Shown: positions 8,301 through 14,813 of the stretch, piece after piece
How the letters are laid out: every line of letters starts with the position of its first letter
How positions within the stretch are numbered: position 1 is the stretch's first letter
Source: Clostridiales bacterium
GTDB taxonomy: Bacteria; Bacillota; Clostridia; Christensenellales; CAG-314
Assembly: GCA_022508305.1 (NCBI GenBank)
Contig: JAFLVM010000001.1
Span: forward strand, 499,347 to 563,346
Direction of reading: 5' to 3'
Length of the DNA: 64,000 nt
Translations under genes and position numbers: made by a program
Notes under the pieces: model-generated
Databases searched by the model: none
Told to the model about the DNA's origin: nothing
What the model saw: the letters and a program-made list of their open reading frames with translations, nothing else

Positions 8301-11081
8301 CGACCTTGTTTTACTTCCCGGTTGGAACGCTTGTACCGTGTGCTCCGTCTTGGTCGCCGCCGTATCTTGAATTGTCAAGTTGCCTTCAGCATCAACGAAT
8401 ATAGTTTTATCCGTAGTAAGAACGTGGTCGTTGAGATCGATCCAAATTTCTTGATTTGTTGAGCAATTTGCAGCGATACCTGCATCTCCGCCTAGCAAGT
8501 AGTTTGCCTTGGCAATGCCTGTGAAGCAGAATGCGCCACCTGTCACGTAAACTTCCGCTCCGCGCGCGTCCTTGATATGGTTGTAGCCGATTACGCTACT
8601 TTGCAAGTAGAAATTACCGCCGGAAACACCAACTGCGTAGTCTGCGTCAACGCTTACGAGGTAGGTGTTTTGTAGGTAGAAGTTACCGCCTCTTACAAGG
8701 AAAGCAGGAGCGTTGCCACCTACCACTACGCCACCGGTAAATTCCAATGTCGACCTTGTGGTCTCGCCTTCTGCAAACGCGCTTACCTCGCGTTCCGTTC
8801 TGTCTTCCGCTACCGTGTTTTCTCTGAGAACAAACCGACCGCCGCTAACAGCAAGTGTGTAGTTTGTCAGCAAGAAGTTGTGGTCGTTGAGGTCGAGCGT
8901 GATGTCTGCGCCGTCCTTGATCTCGGAATTCGCAGCAAGAGTGCAATTTGTGTTCAACCAAATGGTCGTCACGCTGTTACCGTTAAATCCCAACTTAGCA
9001 GTTGATCTATCAATGCACACGTTGGGACCAAACTCGGTTGCGGTGTTGTTGGTAATTGTACTGCCGTTGAAATTGGCTGTGCCATTGTAAACGTACACAC
9101 CACCGCCACTTTCTGTCGCCGTGTTGTCGGAGATTGTACCACCGTTGAAGTTGACCGTGCCGCTGCGAACGTACACACCGCCGCCATGCTTCGATGTGTT
9201 GCCCGTTATCTCTCCACCGTTGATATTGGCAGTACCTTCCACATCCACGCAACCACAATCACCAAGTATCGTGTTGTTAGTAACGATACAACCACTAAAG
9301 TTGAGGGCAGCGGATCCGCGTACACACAAAGCAGCTTGTAGACTAGAATTGTCGGATATTACACCACCTGTAATGTTCATTACAGCGCCGCTGTTAATAA
9401 CGTGGAGCATGCAGTTTTTATTACAACAATTGTATCTAACTGCTCCCCCACTCATATTAAATTTACCGGAGTAAATGCATACAATTGCATCACCCTCAGC
9501 GCCGGCAATAGTGCCACCCTCTAAATTCAGTACACCCTTAGCAGAGTCAACTACGAAAGATCTTGCAGTGCAAACAAATACACCACCTTCGATTGTAACT
9601 TCTGACCTGACAGTGGCGCCCGGTTCAAAAGCGCTTACCTCGCGCTCTGTTTTTTCCTCCGCGCTGTCTCTAAGCGTCAACACGCCGCTATTAATAACAG
9701 TAAACCGATATTCATCTAACACAAGATTGTGGTTGTTGAGGTCTATTACAACGTTGCCACTGACAGATTGGCTCGCGTCAAGGGTAATGTTTGCGAGCAA
9801 TGCAATGTTTGCCGTTGCCGTACCGGACAACCTGAAAGTTGCGGTAGCGGAAAGTAACGATACATCCGAAGCACCTACCGTTGTGGCAATGTTGTCATGT
9901 ATTTTACCACCGCTCATGTTGAGTACAGGTTCAGTTCCTTGAATACACATGCCGCCGTAGGGCGCTGTGTTACCATAGATTTCACCGCCACTCATATTGA
10001 ACGTACCGGGGCTTACATTGACTCCACCAAAAGTGGTTACGGTATTATTGCAAATCGTACCGCCACTCATGTAAATTGTACCATTTTTACTAGCCTCCAC
10101 ACCGCGTGACGAATAATTTTCAGTTACAGTACCGCCTGTCATATACATCTCGCTTTCAGCGTTATGTATGTATATCAAGGCGTTGTTAGTAATACGGTTG
10201 TGACTAACCTCGCCACCGCTCATATTGAACGTACCGCAGTACATTACTATAACCGCGTCACCCGACACGCCTGCGATAGTGCCACCCACTAGATTGAATA
10301 CACCGCCATCGTAAACACCGTCATCTTCCTTGCCTACTTGAATGGCTCTCCTATCGACGCCTGCAACCACACCACCGGTAATAGTTACGTCCGTTAATGT
10401 AGCTTGATTACGCTCATACGCTTTCACCGTATGCTCCGTCTTGACCGCTGCCGTATCTTGCAACGTCAACTCGCCACCTTCCATAACATAGAGAACAATT
10501 TTGCTAGGAAGTGTCAGCACGTGGTCGTTGAGATCCACAGTCAAAGGTCTCCTCAACTCAGCAGGGCTCTTCGTGAGAGTGATGTCTGCCGTGAGAGTGA
10601 TGAGATCGTATGATGCGTTTTCCCAATAAGTTCTGAAGTCCTCATCCGTTGCTACTGTGATTGCCGCAGTGGGCGTAGCAGGAGTGTAGGACGGAAGTTC
10701 ACCTTCGGGAAGTTCGTCACCAGGAACGACCGGTGGCTCGTTGTCCATCGGTTGTTCTTCCATTTCAAGTTCGTAATCAGCAGGGTCCACAAGTTCGCGA
10801 ACAGGACCTGCGACAGGACTTGATTGTCCAACTGATTCCTCTTTCTCTTGTAGCGCGTGGTCGTCGTCGCCGTAGCTGACTTGACCGCTTGCCTGCAGCG
10901 ACTTGGATTGAACGAGTTGTTCAATGGCTTGAGCCGCCTGCTTTGATTGTTCCTTTGCTTCTGCAGCTTGCGCAACTTGCAAATGAGTTGACAGCGCCGC
11001 AGTAACAACAAGACAGCAAATTGCCAGTACCGTGAGTAATGTAATCAGTACCGTCTTAGTTGTCGCAAATTTTCCTTTCAT
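1..11081 (-). CDS. Giant secreted beta-helix / CxxC-module surface protein (partial)
   Basis: A single open frame starts at the ATG at 11081 (GAGGAG ribosome site 8 nt upstream) and runs off the left edge, giving at least 3693 residues; I checked that the frame stays constant at several points across it. Residues 1-41 are a signal peptide (lysines, hydrophobic core, AQAA cleavage site), followed by a Q/E/P-rich linker. Residues ~180-1870 are glycine- and asparagine-rich rungs (GG-x-I-x-x-N-x-A, GGGVYV) typical of a right-handed parallel beta-helix, punctuated by five copies of a ~60-residue unit beginning DLNDH. From ~1920 onward come at least 38 CxxC or CxxxC pairs in HWxxCxxC and YWxCxxCxxYFSD contexts, interrupted by three helical blocks. 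The architecture suggests a cell-surface adhesin or carbohydrate-facing protein. Any sorting signal lies off-window. Function is unknown. Confidence 0.9.
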   Translation of the reverse strand, partial: MKGKFATTKTVLITLLTVLAICCLVVTAALSTHLQVAQAAEAKEQSKQAAQAIEQLVQSKSLQASGQVSYGDDDHALQEKEESVGQSSPVAGPVRELVDPADYELEMEEQPMDNEPPVVPGDELPEGELPSYTPATPTAAITVATDEDFRTYWENASYDLITLTADITLTKSPAELRRPLTVDLNDHVLTLPSKIVLYVMEGGELTLQDTAAVKTEHTVKAYERNQATLTDVTITGGVVAGVDRRAIQVGKEDDGVYDGGVFNLVGGTIAGVSGDAVIVMYCGTFNMSGGEVSHNRITNNALIYIHNAESEMYMTGGTVTENYSSRGVEASKNGTIYMSGGTICNNTVTTFGGVNVSPGTFNMSGGEIYGNTAPYGGMCIQGTEPVLNMSGGKIHDNIATTVGASDVSLLSATATFRLSGTATANIALLANITLDASQSVSGNVVIDLNNHNLVLDEYRFTVINSGVLTLRDSAEEKTEREVSAFEPGATVRSEVTIEGGVFVCTARSFVVDSAKGVLNLEGGTIAGAEGDAIVCIYSGKFNMSGGAVRYNCCNKNCMLHVINSGAVMNITGGVISDNSSLQAALCVRGSAALNFSGCIVTNNTILGDCGCVDVEGTANINGGEITGNTSKHGGGVYVRSGTVNFNGGTISDNTATESGGGVYVYNGTANFNGSTITNNTATEFGPNVCIDRSTAKLGFNGNSVTTIWLNTNCTLAANSEIKDGADITLDLNDHNFLLTNYTLAVSGGRFVLRENTVAEDRTEREVSAFAEGETTRSTLEFTGGVVVGGNAPAFLVRGGNFYLQNTYLVSVDADYAVGVSGGNFYLQSSVIGYNHIKDARGAEVYVTGGAFCFTGIAKANYLLGGDAGIAANCSTNQEIWIDLNDHVLTTDKTIFVDAEGNLTIQDTAATKTEHTVQAFQPGSKTRSAIAITGGAIAGSGTVQMFTVRTNGTLNLLSGSIVGANTPTSAGSAIRVSGGTFNMFDGAVSYNVTRAGSVCVADIVGGVFNMSGGEVSYNTGNEHAGGVSVHVETTFNMTGGTIKGNTTLSTMGGGLFVEDNATANIYEGTITENTAPYGGGIYARRSGTIYFIGGTITDNESTQAGLDVYIADANVKIRMSGSTTGITFGVNYSFDTTHTLTGAFTLDLNDKVVSTGDLVSDETMNRLFNVTNGGSLTIQDLAKTKTDHTISAYAKGEAERSDVTVKGGVIGCGSIRLVHVYSGSVVNFEGGTVAGINECTLLTYGGVINMSGGAVSYNYILNVIMYVNDGGTLNMTGGVVSNNTTRYGGGVCINNGTFNMSGGSIIDNTATMHGGGVRLVKGTFTMEGEAVISNNTAPLAGGVYVEGGIFNMKGGIISGNTATTMGGGVYIKAGTFNMTDGKIEANKQVENGGGLYVAGGTTNMSGGAISGNEAINGAGVYVKAGTFNLQSEAVINGNKATGSGGGVYYAGGAFKMTGGEISGNTASTGGGLFLTNNLTFDFTIGTISGNTATSNGGGVFVNSGTFNLNGGEINGKNKAVSGGGVFVAGGILNVINGAISGNEATNGGGVYYTAGAFVMTGGEISGNTATQDGAGVFVTGNMTFTLKGGTISDNTATRNGGGVYIASGALTMSEGAPEISDNHAVLGAGVYLGQGTITIASGSISANDASESGGGVYVNNGTFAFSAGTITENTAENGAGVYINDGAFNMSGSATISANEATTGGGVYVNGGTYALSAGNVIENKAVNGAGVYVAGATTKFSFTGGTISANEASENGGGVYLASGGFTMSHANAKINGNKAVDGAGVYVAGGTFAFSAGTISANVASESGGGVYANGGTSNFTGGTISGNTATDGFGGGLYVASSSLCQFSGTPVIKDNHKDTDIKQNIYVAEDAYIKITGLITSVSGSLGITVNEDRIFTNNVGGYQPTTSRPFVSDIEGKCISCKEGELGFGIHDPAVWRWDNNDHWYECANCHEQATEKAPHEWAWTVTEDGQHSGKCDVCPMAPTTHAPSDPQAWTDRDATQHSGECGYDKCTLTVSKDHVFMGWKGGNTGTHTNTCVYESCGYVQSHEARDPLTWTSNNKSTHSGLCSRDDCTITITKNHTWGQFERIVSDGSETMHVAPCTADCGEAEEHKEALSSEWKDDDADNNRVSNTHHADCSFLGCDIIVYAEHNYNSNYLEVDSDDTYHWRSCLTCGHEFYQRHYADDAYQLVDTGDGENHVGTCSICGRQAAKAPHVVAEGTQPEAGYYYHTFECSVCVASIGSEDHGVARVFHDWSTLPYTHDEDGNHWRYCPDCAQINTNTKQAHRLVETAKVDATCKTSGTQAYWQCQVCDEYFSDADGKLLIEEKISDWLKSGGEGFIPVNSNGHVWSEWIDDSTRHQHFKECTLCYVEQDGSRADHVVEIGSNRANLNGHEGTCVGCGKLVIANHKAAEGETYKDNHDVSAHWYVCETCNAEFGRVTHNWEQIAATWTTAKEYHYKTCDVCTQQNQQAHNNIYYVTERLEPICTPFDTANKAGHKGYSNCTICSTYFDEDGEIIYEKGSEQQTKLANISSWTSEGGEGYLAPKHDINERGICNKCYDYTDWLKRMRALVSLLDDDTDPDPSTWVKQAFEIELEGIDVKTNGKVPNPIMPTLDDIEARIRAALDKQEEGLRDAKDEAIRELEQVAQAQKDSWANDTKLSDAEKRELDALVDAALQEAIDNVNRVVGLDSDADTYQEAIDKAKKAGIEAIKAIVPTYNPEHEHSWSGNWTKNDKAHWLECTDPDCNETYGYAEHYLDETSRNITVKGSERHQGECADCGYVILEEHKASTNIQGNVNAHWVNCEVCGYEMSRVAHEWSTNWTLDQENKNQHYQKCNVCQFVYTQSHDYQKSAAVPGICSYDGSSVVNGVKEYFTCTGCGENFFEKEGVDGYTYIEDLGEWKTTGEGVWVPDHSLNEKGVCTVCDNYDKWVDDMRSLIEKVTDPEDKDDFTNRLDDMDRSIEGNEEAHASQTRRDRLERDILEAINNQNEGGTDEKSLSDAKDEAYRLLEEAANEKKKQTEGLSDSDIAKFEEMVDEALAEAKRGVELATSVEEVGDKLSEGYDIIEAVEPPVSGGEDHVHNWATDYTTDDNGHWYACLNGCNERREYSTHEWGAYESFDTVHVKTCDICEKSVTENHTSNGNDYRNADNHNNTGHWLVCSVCENNYKVVIHTWSGSWLVDSVNGLHYQECPDCGQIHSENHVLTETSEQPADCKTGIPGVKAYWHCEVCNNYFSDSKAKSVITGDLLNWKQGAGKINPEHTWSANHICSVCGECKEAVDAAEVRKDEVLGKVADSSLDESRKKALTDEINDAWNNLKSVENSKDPQAIEEAMDELNAALAKAALEVDKDGPLATAQQEALEKLRQAYEDALEDLDGRGEDEFTAEQKEEIREALKKAYEEDQKRIRNTSNVDDAIQAGDEGVYEMEHFIENYEFGSNPDDGHQHVWFDNFDNTNHWQECSKCNARQNIEAHKAAVGMDFHSNGSETHMAYCSVCMNQFKQDHSIADDATYTVEHSDATGHWKVCQYCDQALEKQDHVWNTDLESGNGSHFEVCRECGARNGQLHTLETIARVDSTCNSYGTLEYYKCVGCNKYFSDVDGMKEIENIDLWLATDVSENGGRLPIDSTYGHVWGEWKDDTYTHEHYRHCTLCNIEDTVNRGVHAVTSATAVENSNNHKGYCEGCGLLVEM
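5480..10545 (-). repeat. Parallel beta-helix repeat region in the giant protein
   Basis: Encodes roughly residues 180-1870. Five ~60-residue units begin with DLNDH or DLNNH near residues 181, 444, 727, 881 and 1143 and each contain a (K/R)TE(H/R) step; each is followed by beta-helix rungs. From about 7250 down to 5550 the rungs run almost without interruption at 20-25 residues each, with a conserved GGG-V-Y followed by G-T/A-F. The DNA here is visibly periodic. Each rung is likely one coil of a right-handed beta-helix, as in bacterial and chlamydial Pmp-like surface proteins. Confidence 0.8.
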
Positions 11082-11480
11082 ATTGTGTTTCTCCTCAATT
11101 AGAAAATTTTTGAAAATGAGTCTTTTCACGTTACAGTATGCAAACCAACGCAAAATATTGACATGGGTTCACAAATCGAGGGCATATTACAACATGCGGT
11201 AGGATTTGTCAATAGTTTTTTATAATTTTTTTGTTTTTTTTACCCCATTATGGAAAATAATCTTATTTTTTCACCCAAGTCGAAATTTTGGCGAAAAAAC
11301 GGTCAAAAAAAGTGAATATGAGGTATTTTTAAATGAAAAAAGTGAGTTATTTACCCCATTTCCAAAGCATATAAACTAATAAACAGTCAAAAAGTGAAAA
11401 AATTTTAGAAACAATAGAAAAAATTTTGGGAACGAAAGGAAAAATAATGTACGACTTAAAAAAATCACAAAAATAAAGAA
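11082..11480. other. Intergenic stretch, AT-rich, no gene seen
   Basis: Holds the promoter and leader of the giant gene and beyond it about 250 bp rich in A- and T-tracts. Three loosely similar words (ACCCCATTAT, ACCCCATTTC, CACCCAAGTCG) sit within T-rich flanks. No convincing open frame or structured RNA was recognised. Confidence 0.5.
11184..11212 (-). promoter_or_regulatory. Sigma-A-type promoter for the giant gene
   Basis: On the minus strand TTGACA (11212-11207) is separated by 17 nt from TAATAT (11189-11184). The predicted start near 11177 leaves a leader of about 95 nt. That leader carries AACCCATGTCAA (complement of 11158-11169), one of the recurrent words described in the findings. 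Confidence 0.65.
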
Positions 11481-11503
11481 AACTCCCCTTGAGCAGGGGA
11501 GTT
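11481..11503 (-). terminator. Rho-independent terminator after the ppx/gppA gene
   Basis: A perfect 9-bp stem AACTCCCCT/AGGGGAGTT with a 5-nt loop is followed on the minus strand by TTCTTTATTTTT. It lies just downstream of the stop at 11527. Confidence 0.85.
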
Positions 11504-11526
11504 AATGAATTAAGCAAGTTGTCAAA

Positions 11527-13038
11527 TCAAAGGATTTCCAAATTCTTTTTGAATATCTTTTTGAAGTCCAGCGCAACAAGGTTCGCCGCGTTAAATTCCA
11601 AGTTGGCATTGCCGTTGAGTTCCGTCTTCATAATAACGCTATCGCCCAGTACGTCGCAGGTCACTTCCGAAACGGCGCTACGCATACCGAAGTCCAACGC
11701 TATTGCAAGCTTGAGTATAACCGCCAATTTCTTCACCGCTTCTACGTCCTCGCCGGACAGTATTCCGTTGTACTTTGCCCATTCGGTGTAGTTGACTTCT
11801 TCCTTGTTATACACGTCGGTAACCATTGCTGCGAACACCAAGTCCTTGTGCGAGATACCCCACAGGTTGCTGTTCAAAATCATGTACGAGGTGTGCTTGG
11901 GATGGTTGTAGAACTTAAACGCCTTGCCTGTGTCGTGCAGCATTGCGCATACTCTCAGCACCTTGACGTAGGAGCGCGGGAACTTGTGCAGTACCCTAAG
12001 TTGCTTGAACAGTTGTACGCACAGATTGAACACCTGTTCGGCGTGACTCACGTTTACACCCATGTGACGGGCAAAGCATTGCAAGCTGTAACCAAGCGTA
12101 TCTGAAATTGGCTTTTCCAAAGTTTGCGGAACGACGTAGTTGAACATCACGCCCTCGCGTAGACCCGAGCCGCTTGCCACAATTTGCGTAAAGCCCATGT
12201 AGTCTACGAACGCCTTGATTACCGCCAATGCAGACGGGAACACGTCGGCGCGCGCAGAGCTCAAGCCCTTGATGCGGCGTTTCTTGTCGAGGTCGAGCGT
12301 CCTTATCATATTGAACACGTAATTGAAGTCCTCCACTTCCATGTGGAAATTGTGAACCATGTCAAGCGGATACTTCTTAACCTTGCGAATGATACGGGCA
12401 AGGTTGCGGCAGCTACCGCCAACGCCGATAAGCTGCGTGTCGGGGTCAATCTCTTTGAACCACTCCACCTCTTCAAGCTGAGACTTGACGTAGGCCACCA
12501 TGTCGTCGGTACACTGTTCGGGCGACTTGTCGGGCGACACAAACATATTGGTGAGTGTGACCGCGCCGAACGGCATAATCTTGGTATGCAAAATGGTACG
12601 GCGATTGTAGTAGACGAATTTGGTCGAGCCGCCGCCGATTTCGAGGATTAGTCCGCGAGGAATGTCCATTGAGTTGACTACGCCTTGGTAAACGTAGTTT
12701 GCCTCTTCCTCCGGCGAGACAACCGTGACGCGTACACCTGTTGCGTTGAACACGTCGGACAGGAACGTCTTTTGATTGCTTGCTCTACGCACCGCTGCAG
12801 TAGCGACGGCAAGAATACGGTCAACGTGCTTTATAGTGCACATTTCCTTGAAGGTTTGAATTGTAGCGATGGCCTGCATTATACGTGTTTGCTTGAGACT
12901 GCCGTCCGCTTCCGTTTCGCCGAGACGAACGGATTCGCGGCGTTCCTCGGACACGACAAAGTAGCCGCCGTCAAGCACGTCGTAGATGACGAGCCGCGCA
13001 GTGTTGGAACCAAGGTCAATTAGCGCAATTCTTTCCAT
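11527..13038 (-). CDS. ppx: Ppx/GppA family phosphatase with HD domain
   Basis: The 503-residue protein starts with the actin-fold ATPase motif (I-D-L-G-S-N-T near residue 7) and has the second phosphate loop G-G-G-S-T-K near residue 140, as in exopolyphosphatase and pppGpp pyrophosphohydrolase. A C-terminal HD domain follows (M-L-H-D-T-G-K near residue 370). The length fits the long, two-domain Ppx/GppA class. The expected role is cytoplasmic hydrolysis of polyphosphate and/or the gamma phosphate of pppGpp; sequence does not decide between the two. AGGAGG lies 8 nt before the ATG. It is followed by its own terminator and seems monocistronic. Confidence 0.9.
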   Translation of the reverse strand: MERIALIDLGSNTARLVIYDVLDGGYFVVSEERRESVRLGETEADGSLKQTRIMQAIATIQTFKEMCTIKHVDRILAVATAAVRRASNQKTFLSDVFNATGVRVTVVSPEEEANYVYQGVVNSMDIPRGLILEIGGGSTKFVYYNRRTILHTKIMPFGAVTLTNMFVSPDKSPEQCTDDMVAYVKSQLEEVEWFKEIDPDTQLIGVGGSCRNLARIIRKVKKYPLDMVHNFHMEVEDFNYVFNMIRTLDLDKKRRIKGLSSARADVFPSALAVIKAFVDYMGFTQIVASGSGLREGVMFNYVVPQTLEKPISDTLGYSLQCFARHMGVNVSHAEQVFNLCVQLFKQLRVLHKFPRSYVKVLRVCAMLHDTGKAFKFYNHPKHTSYMILNSNLWGISHKDLVFAAMVTDVYNKEEVNYTEWAKYNGILSGEDVEAVKKLAVILKLAIALDFGMRSAVSEVTCDVLGDSVIMKTELNGNANLEFNAANLVALDFKKIFKKNLEIL

Positions 13039-13283
13039 AAGTGTACCCTCCTACATTGCGCCCGAAGAACGAATCATCTAAAAAAGCGCCTTTTTGGGAT
13101 TATCGCCTATATTCTATCATATAAAAATACGTTTGTATAGATGGTTTTTGAAAAAAATTTACAAATTTTACAAATTTTTTTGCAAATTCTGCCCAGTAAA
13201 AATTTGTAATACTACAAAAATCAACCAAAATAACAGGATTGTGTTATTTTTTGCAAGGTTACTCGACAAAAAAAATAAAAAAA

Positions 13284-13303
13284 GCCCCTTTATACAAAGG
13301 GGC
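13284..13303 (-). terminator. Terminator after the ThiT-like gene
   Basis: Stem GCCCCTTT/AAAGGGGC with loop of 4 nt, followed on the minus strand by TTTTTTTATTTTTTTT. It lies 21 nt past the stop of the riboswitch-controlled gene. Confidence 0.9.
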
Positions 13304-13324
13304 ATTCTTGAAATATGTTTGAAA

Positions 13325-14461
13325 TTATTGTTGAACTTCTATTATCGTCCTGCGCAACGTCTTGGTTGACAGCGCGACGATACCGACCACAATCACAAGC
13401 GCAATGTCTACGAGTACGAATGAATTGTAGCCAAAAGCGTACGCCAACATTTCGCCGACACCGGGATTGACAAGATAATGATAGAACACGTAGAAACCGC
13501 TTAGCGCGTGAGACAGGTAACGAAGTACGCCTGCAATGAACGCGCCCACGGCAAACTCTGCCATCATGTTGCCCTTCAAGAACTTCATTTTTCTGCCAAG
13601 TCCCGCCAAACCTATTGCGCCAAACGCTATGGGGTAGTCCAAGAGAACCTGCATAGGCTCGTAAAACTGCGGTGACTGAATGAATTGAAGCATGCCGTAC
13701 ACCACGCCCGCAACCAAACCCTTGCGAGTGCCGAACATATACGAATAGAGAGCCAGAGGCAATAAACTTGCAAAGGTCACGGAACCGCCTTGGGGCAACG
13801 AGAAGAATTTTATGTATGAAAGAGCGTAGGAAAGAGCGATACAAATTGCTGCGTAGCTTATTGAACGCGTGCTTTCATTTTCGGATTTTTTATCACAGAG
13901 GATAGCCGTAACGACTATACCTGCGACGAGGATAAACGTAAACAGCGCCATTTGCCACGTCGAATAGGGAGTAAACGCACCTTCACGCTCGTCGTCAAAC
14001 CAATCGACACGCGCGGGCACTGCGGCAATTATGACGATGCCGTACAGGACAAAAGCTATTGCAAAAGCGAGCGCCGCCCACTTGTAGCCTTTGACGTTGT
14101 GTTTTTTAAGCAAAGCGGTAACCAAAATACCTATTGCAACAAGAGCAGCAAGTCCTGCGAAGTACCAGTAGTAGTTGTCAATGTCGCCCGACCTAATCTG
14201 ATATGCCAAACGAACGAAACCGAGTATTGCAATTACTCCCACCGAATAGCCTATCACTATGCCGATTATCGTACGGCGGGATTTACCGAGTTGTTCCTCG
14301 TCGCGGTTGCGAATGACTATTGCGTAAATGACGATTGCCACAGCAAGCAAAATCGTTGCGTACAAAGCGAAACTTTCAAGCAAGTTACGAATCAATTTGA
14401 ACGTAGCTTTGTCGCCCTCTTTATCAGCAAGCGATTTGAGGATTTCCCACAGTTCTTTCAT
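13325..14461 (-). CDS. thiT: ThiT-like thiamine ECF transporter S component with extra N-terminal membrane domain
   Basis: The start is set at 14461, where GGAG precedes the ATG; the frame is open further upstream but there overlaps the riboswitch terminator. The C-terminal ~185 residues match the ThiT/YuaJ S component of energy-coupling-factor transporters: six hydrophobic segments, with S-L-P-Q-G-G-S after the first and a L-L-D-Y-P-I-A-F motif later. The N-terminal ~190 residues add about five further membrane segments and have no ThiT counterpart. ThiT is normally near 190 residues, so this 378-residue protein is about twice the usual size. A TPP riboswitch upstream supports thiamine uptake as its function. 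The ECF energising module is not in the window. Confidence 0.82.
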   Translation of the reverse strand: MKELWEILKSLADKEGDKATFKLIRNLLESFALYATILLAVAIVIYAIVIRNRDEEQLGKSRRTIIGIVIGYSVGVIAILGFVRLAYQIRSGDIDNYYWYFAGLAALVAIGILVTALLKKHNVKGYKWAALAFAIAFVLYGIVIIAAVPARVDWFDDEREGAFTPYSTWQMALFTFILVAGIVVTAILCDKKSENESTRSISYAAICIALSYALSYIKFFSLPQGGSVTFASLLPLALYSYMFGTRKGLVAGVVYGMLQFIQSPQFYEPMQVLLDYPIAFGAIGLAGLGRKMKFLKGNMMAEFAVGAFIAGVLRYLSHALSGFYVFYHYLVNPGVGEMLAYAFGYNSFVLVDIALVIVVGIVALSTKTLRRTIIEVQQ

Positions 14462-14513
14462 AAAAAACTCCTTTTGTGATTTATTACTGAGGCTGATTTG
14501 TACCTGAAAAAAG

Positions 14514-14542
14514 AAAAAATCCTTCGTTTGACAAACGAAAGA
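14514..14542 (-). terminator. Attenuator hairpin of the TPP riboswitch
   Basis: The minus strand reads CTTTCGTTT-GTC-AAACGAAGG followed by ATTTTTTCTTTTTT. This 9-bp stem with a U-tract sits between the riboswitch and the gene start, so TPP binding most likely causes premature termination. Confidence 0.75.
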
Positions 14543-14581
14543 CTTGCAAAAGTTCACAATACAATATTGTCGCTGTAATGT

Positions 14582-14667
14582 GCATTCCTTACGCAAGCGC
14601 TAACTCGGTCAAGTTCAAAGGGACTCTCTCAGCCGAACCGTACAGGCTCGGCACCCCCAGCAACGAT
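14582..14667 (-). promoter_or_regulatory. TPP (thiamine pyrophosphate) riboswitch, THI element
   Basis: On the minus strand the conserved blocks appear in order: GGGGGTGCC, a short variable hairpin, GGCTGAGA, CCCTTTGAAC, TTGACC and GCGTAAGGAA. These are the hallmark segments of the THI-box aptamer. It precedes a ThiT-like transporter with an intrinsic terminator between them, the usual transcription-attenuation layout. Ends are approximate. Confidence 0.92.
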
Positions 14668-14718
14668 ATTGTAATACTATTGTTTTGTTGTGTCAACTTT
14701 ATTATATATAATTAAAAT

Positions 14719-14748
14719 AAAAGCCTCCGAAATTGACAGAGGCTTTTT
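14719..14748 (-). terminator. Terminator after the VWA lipoprotein operon
   Basis: Minus strand AAGCCTC, an 11-nt loop, then GAGGCTTTTATTTTAATT. It lies about 65 nt downstream of the stop at 14814 and upstream of the riboswitch. Confidence 0.8.
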
Positions 14749-14813
14749 GAGTTAATATGCGTACGTAACCCGAAGAAAAGTTGAGTTTAACAGTCTTGCG
14801 CAGTTGCACCTTC

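Noticed and set aside
12306..12651. Open frames overlapping ppx/gppA in other phases
   Set aside because: Compositionally they are shadows of a clearly conserved Ppx/GppA gene and lack start signals.
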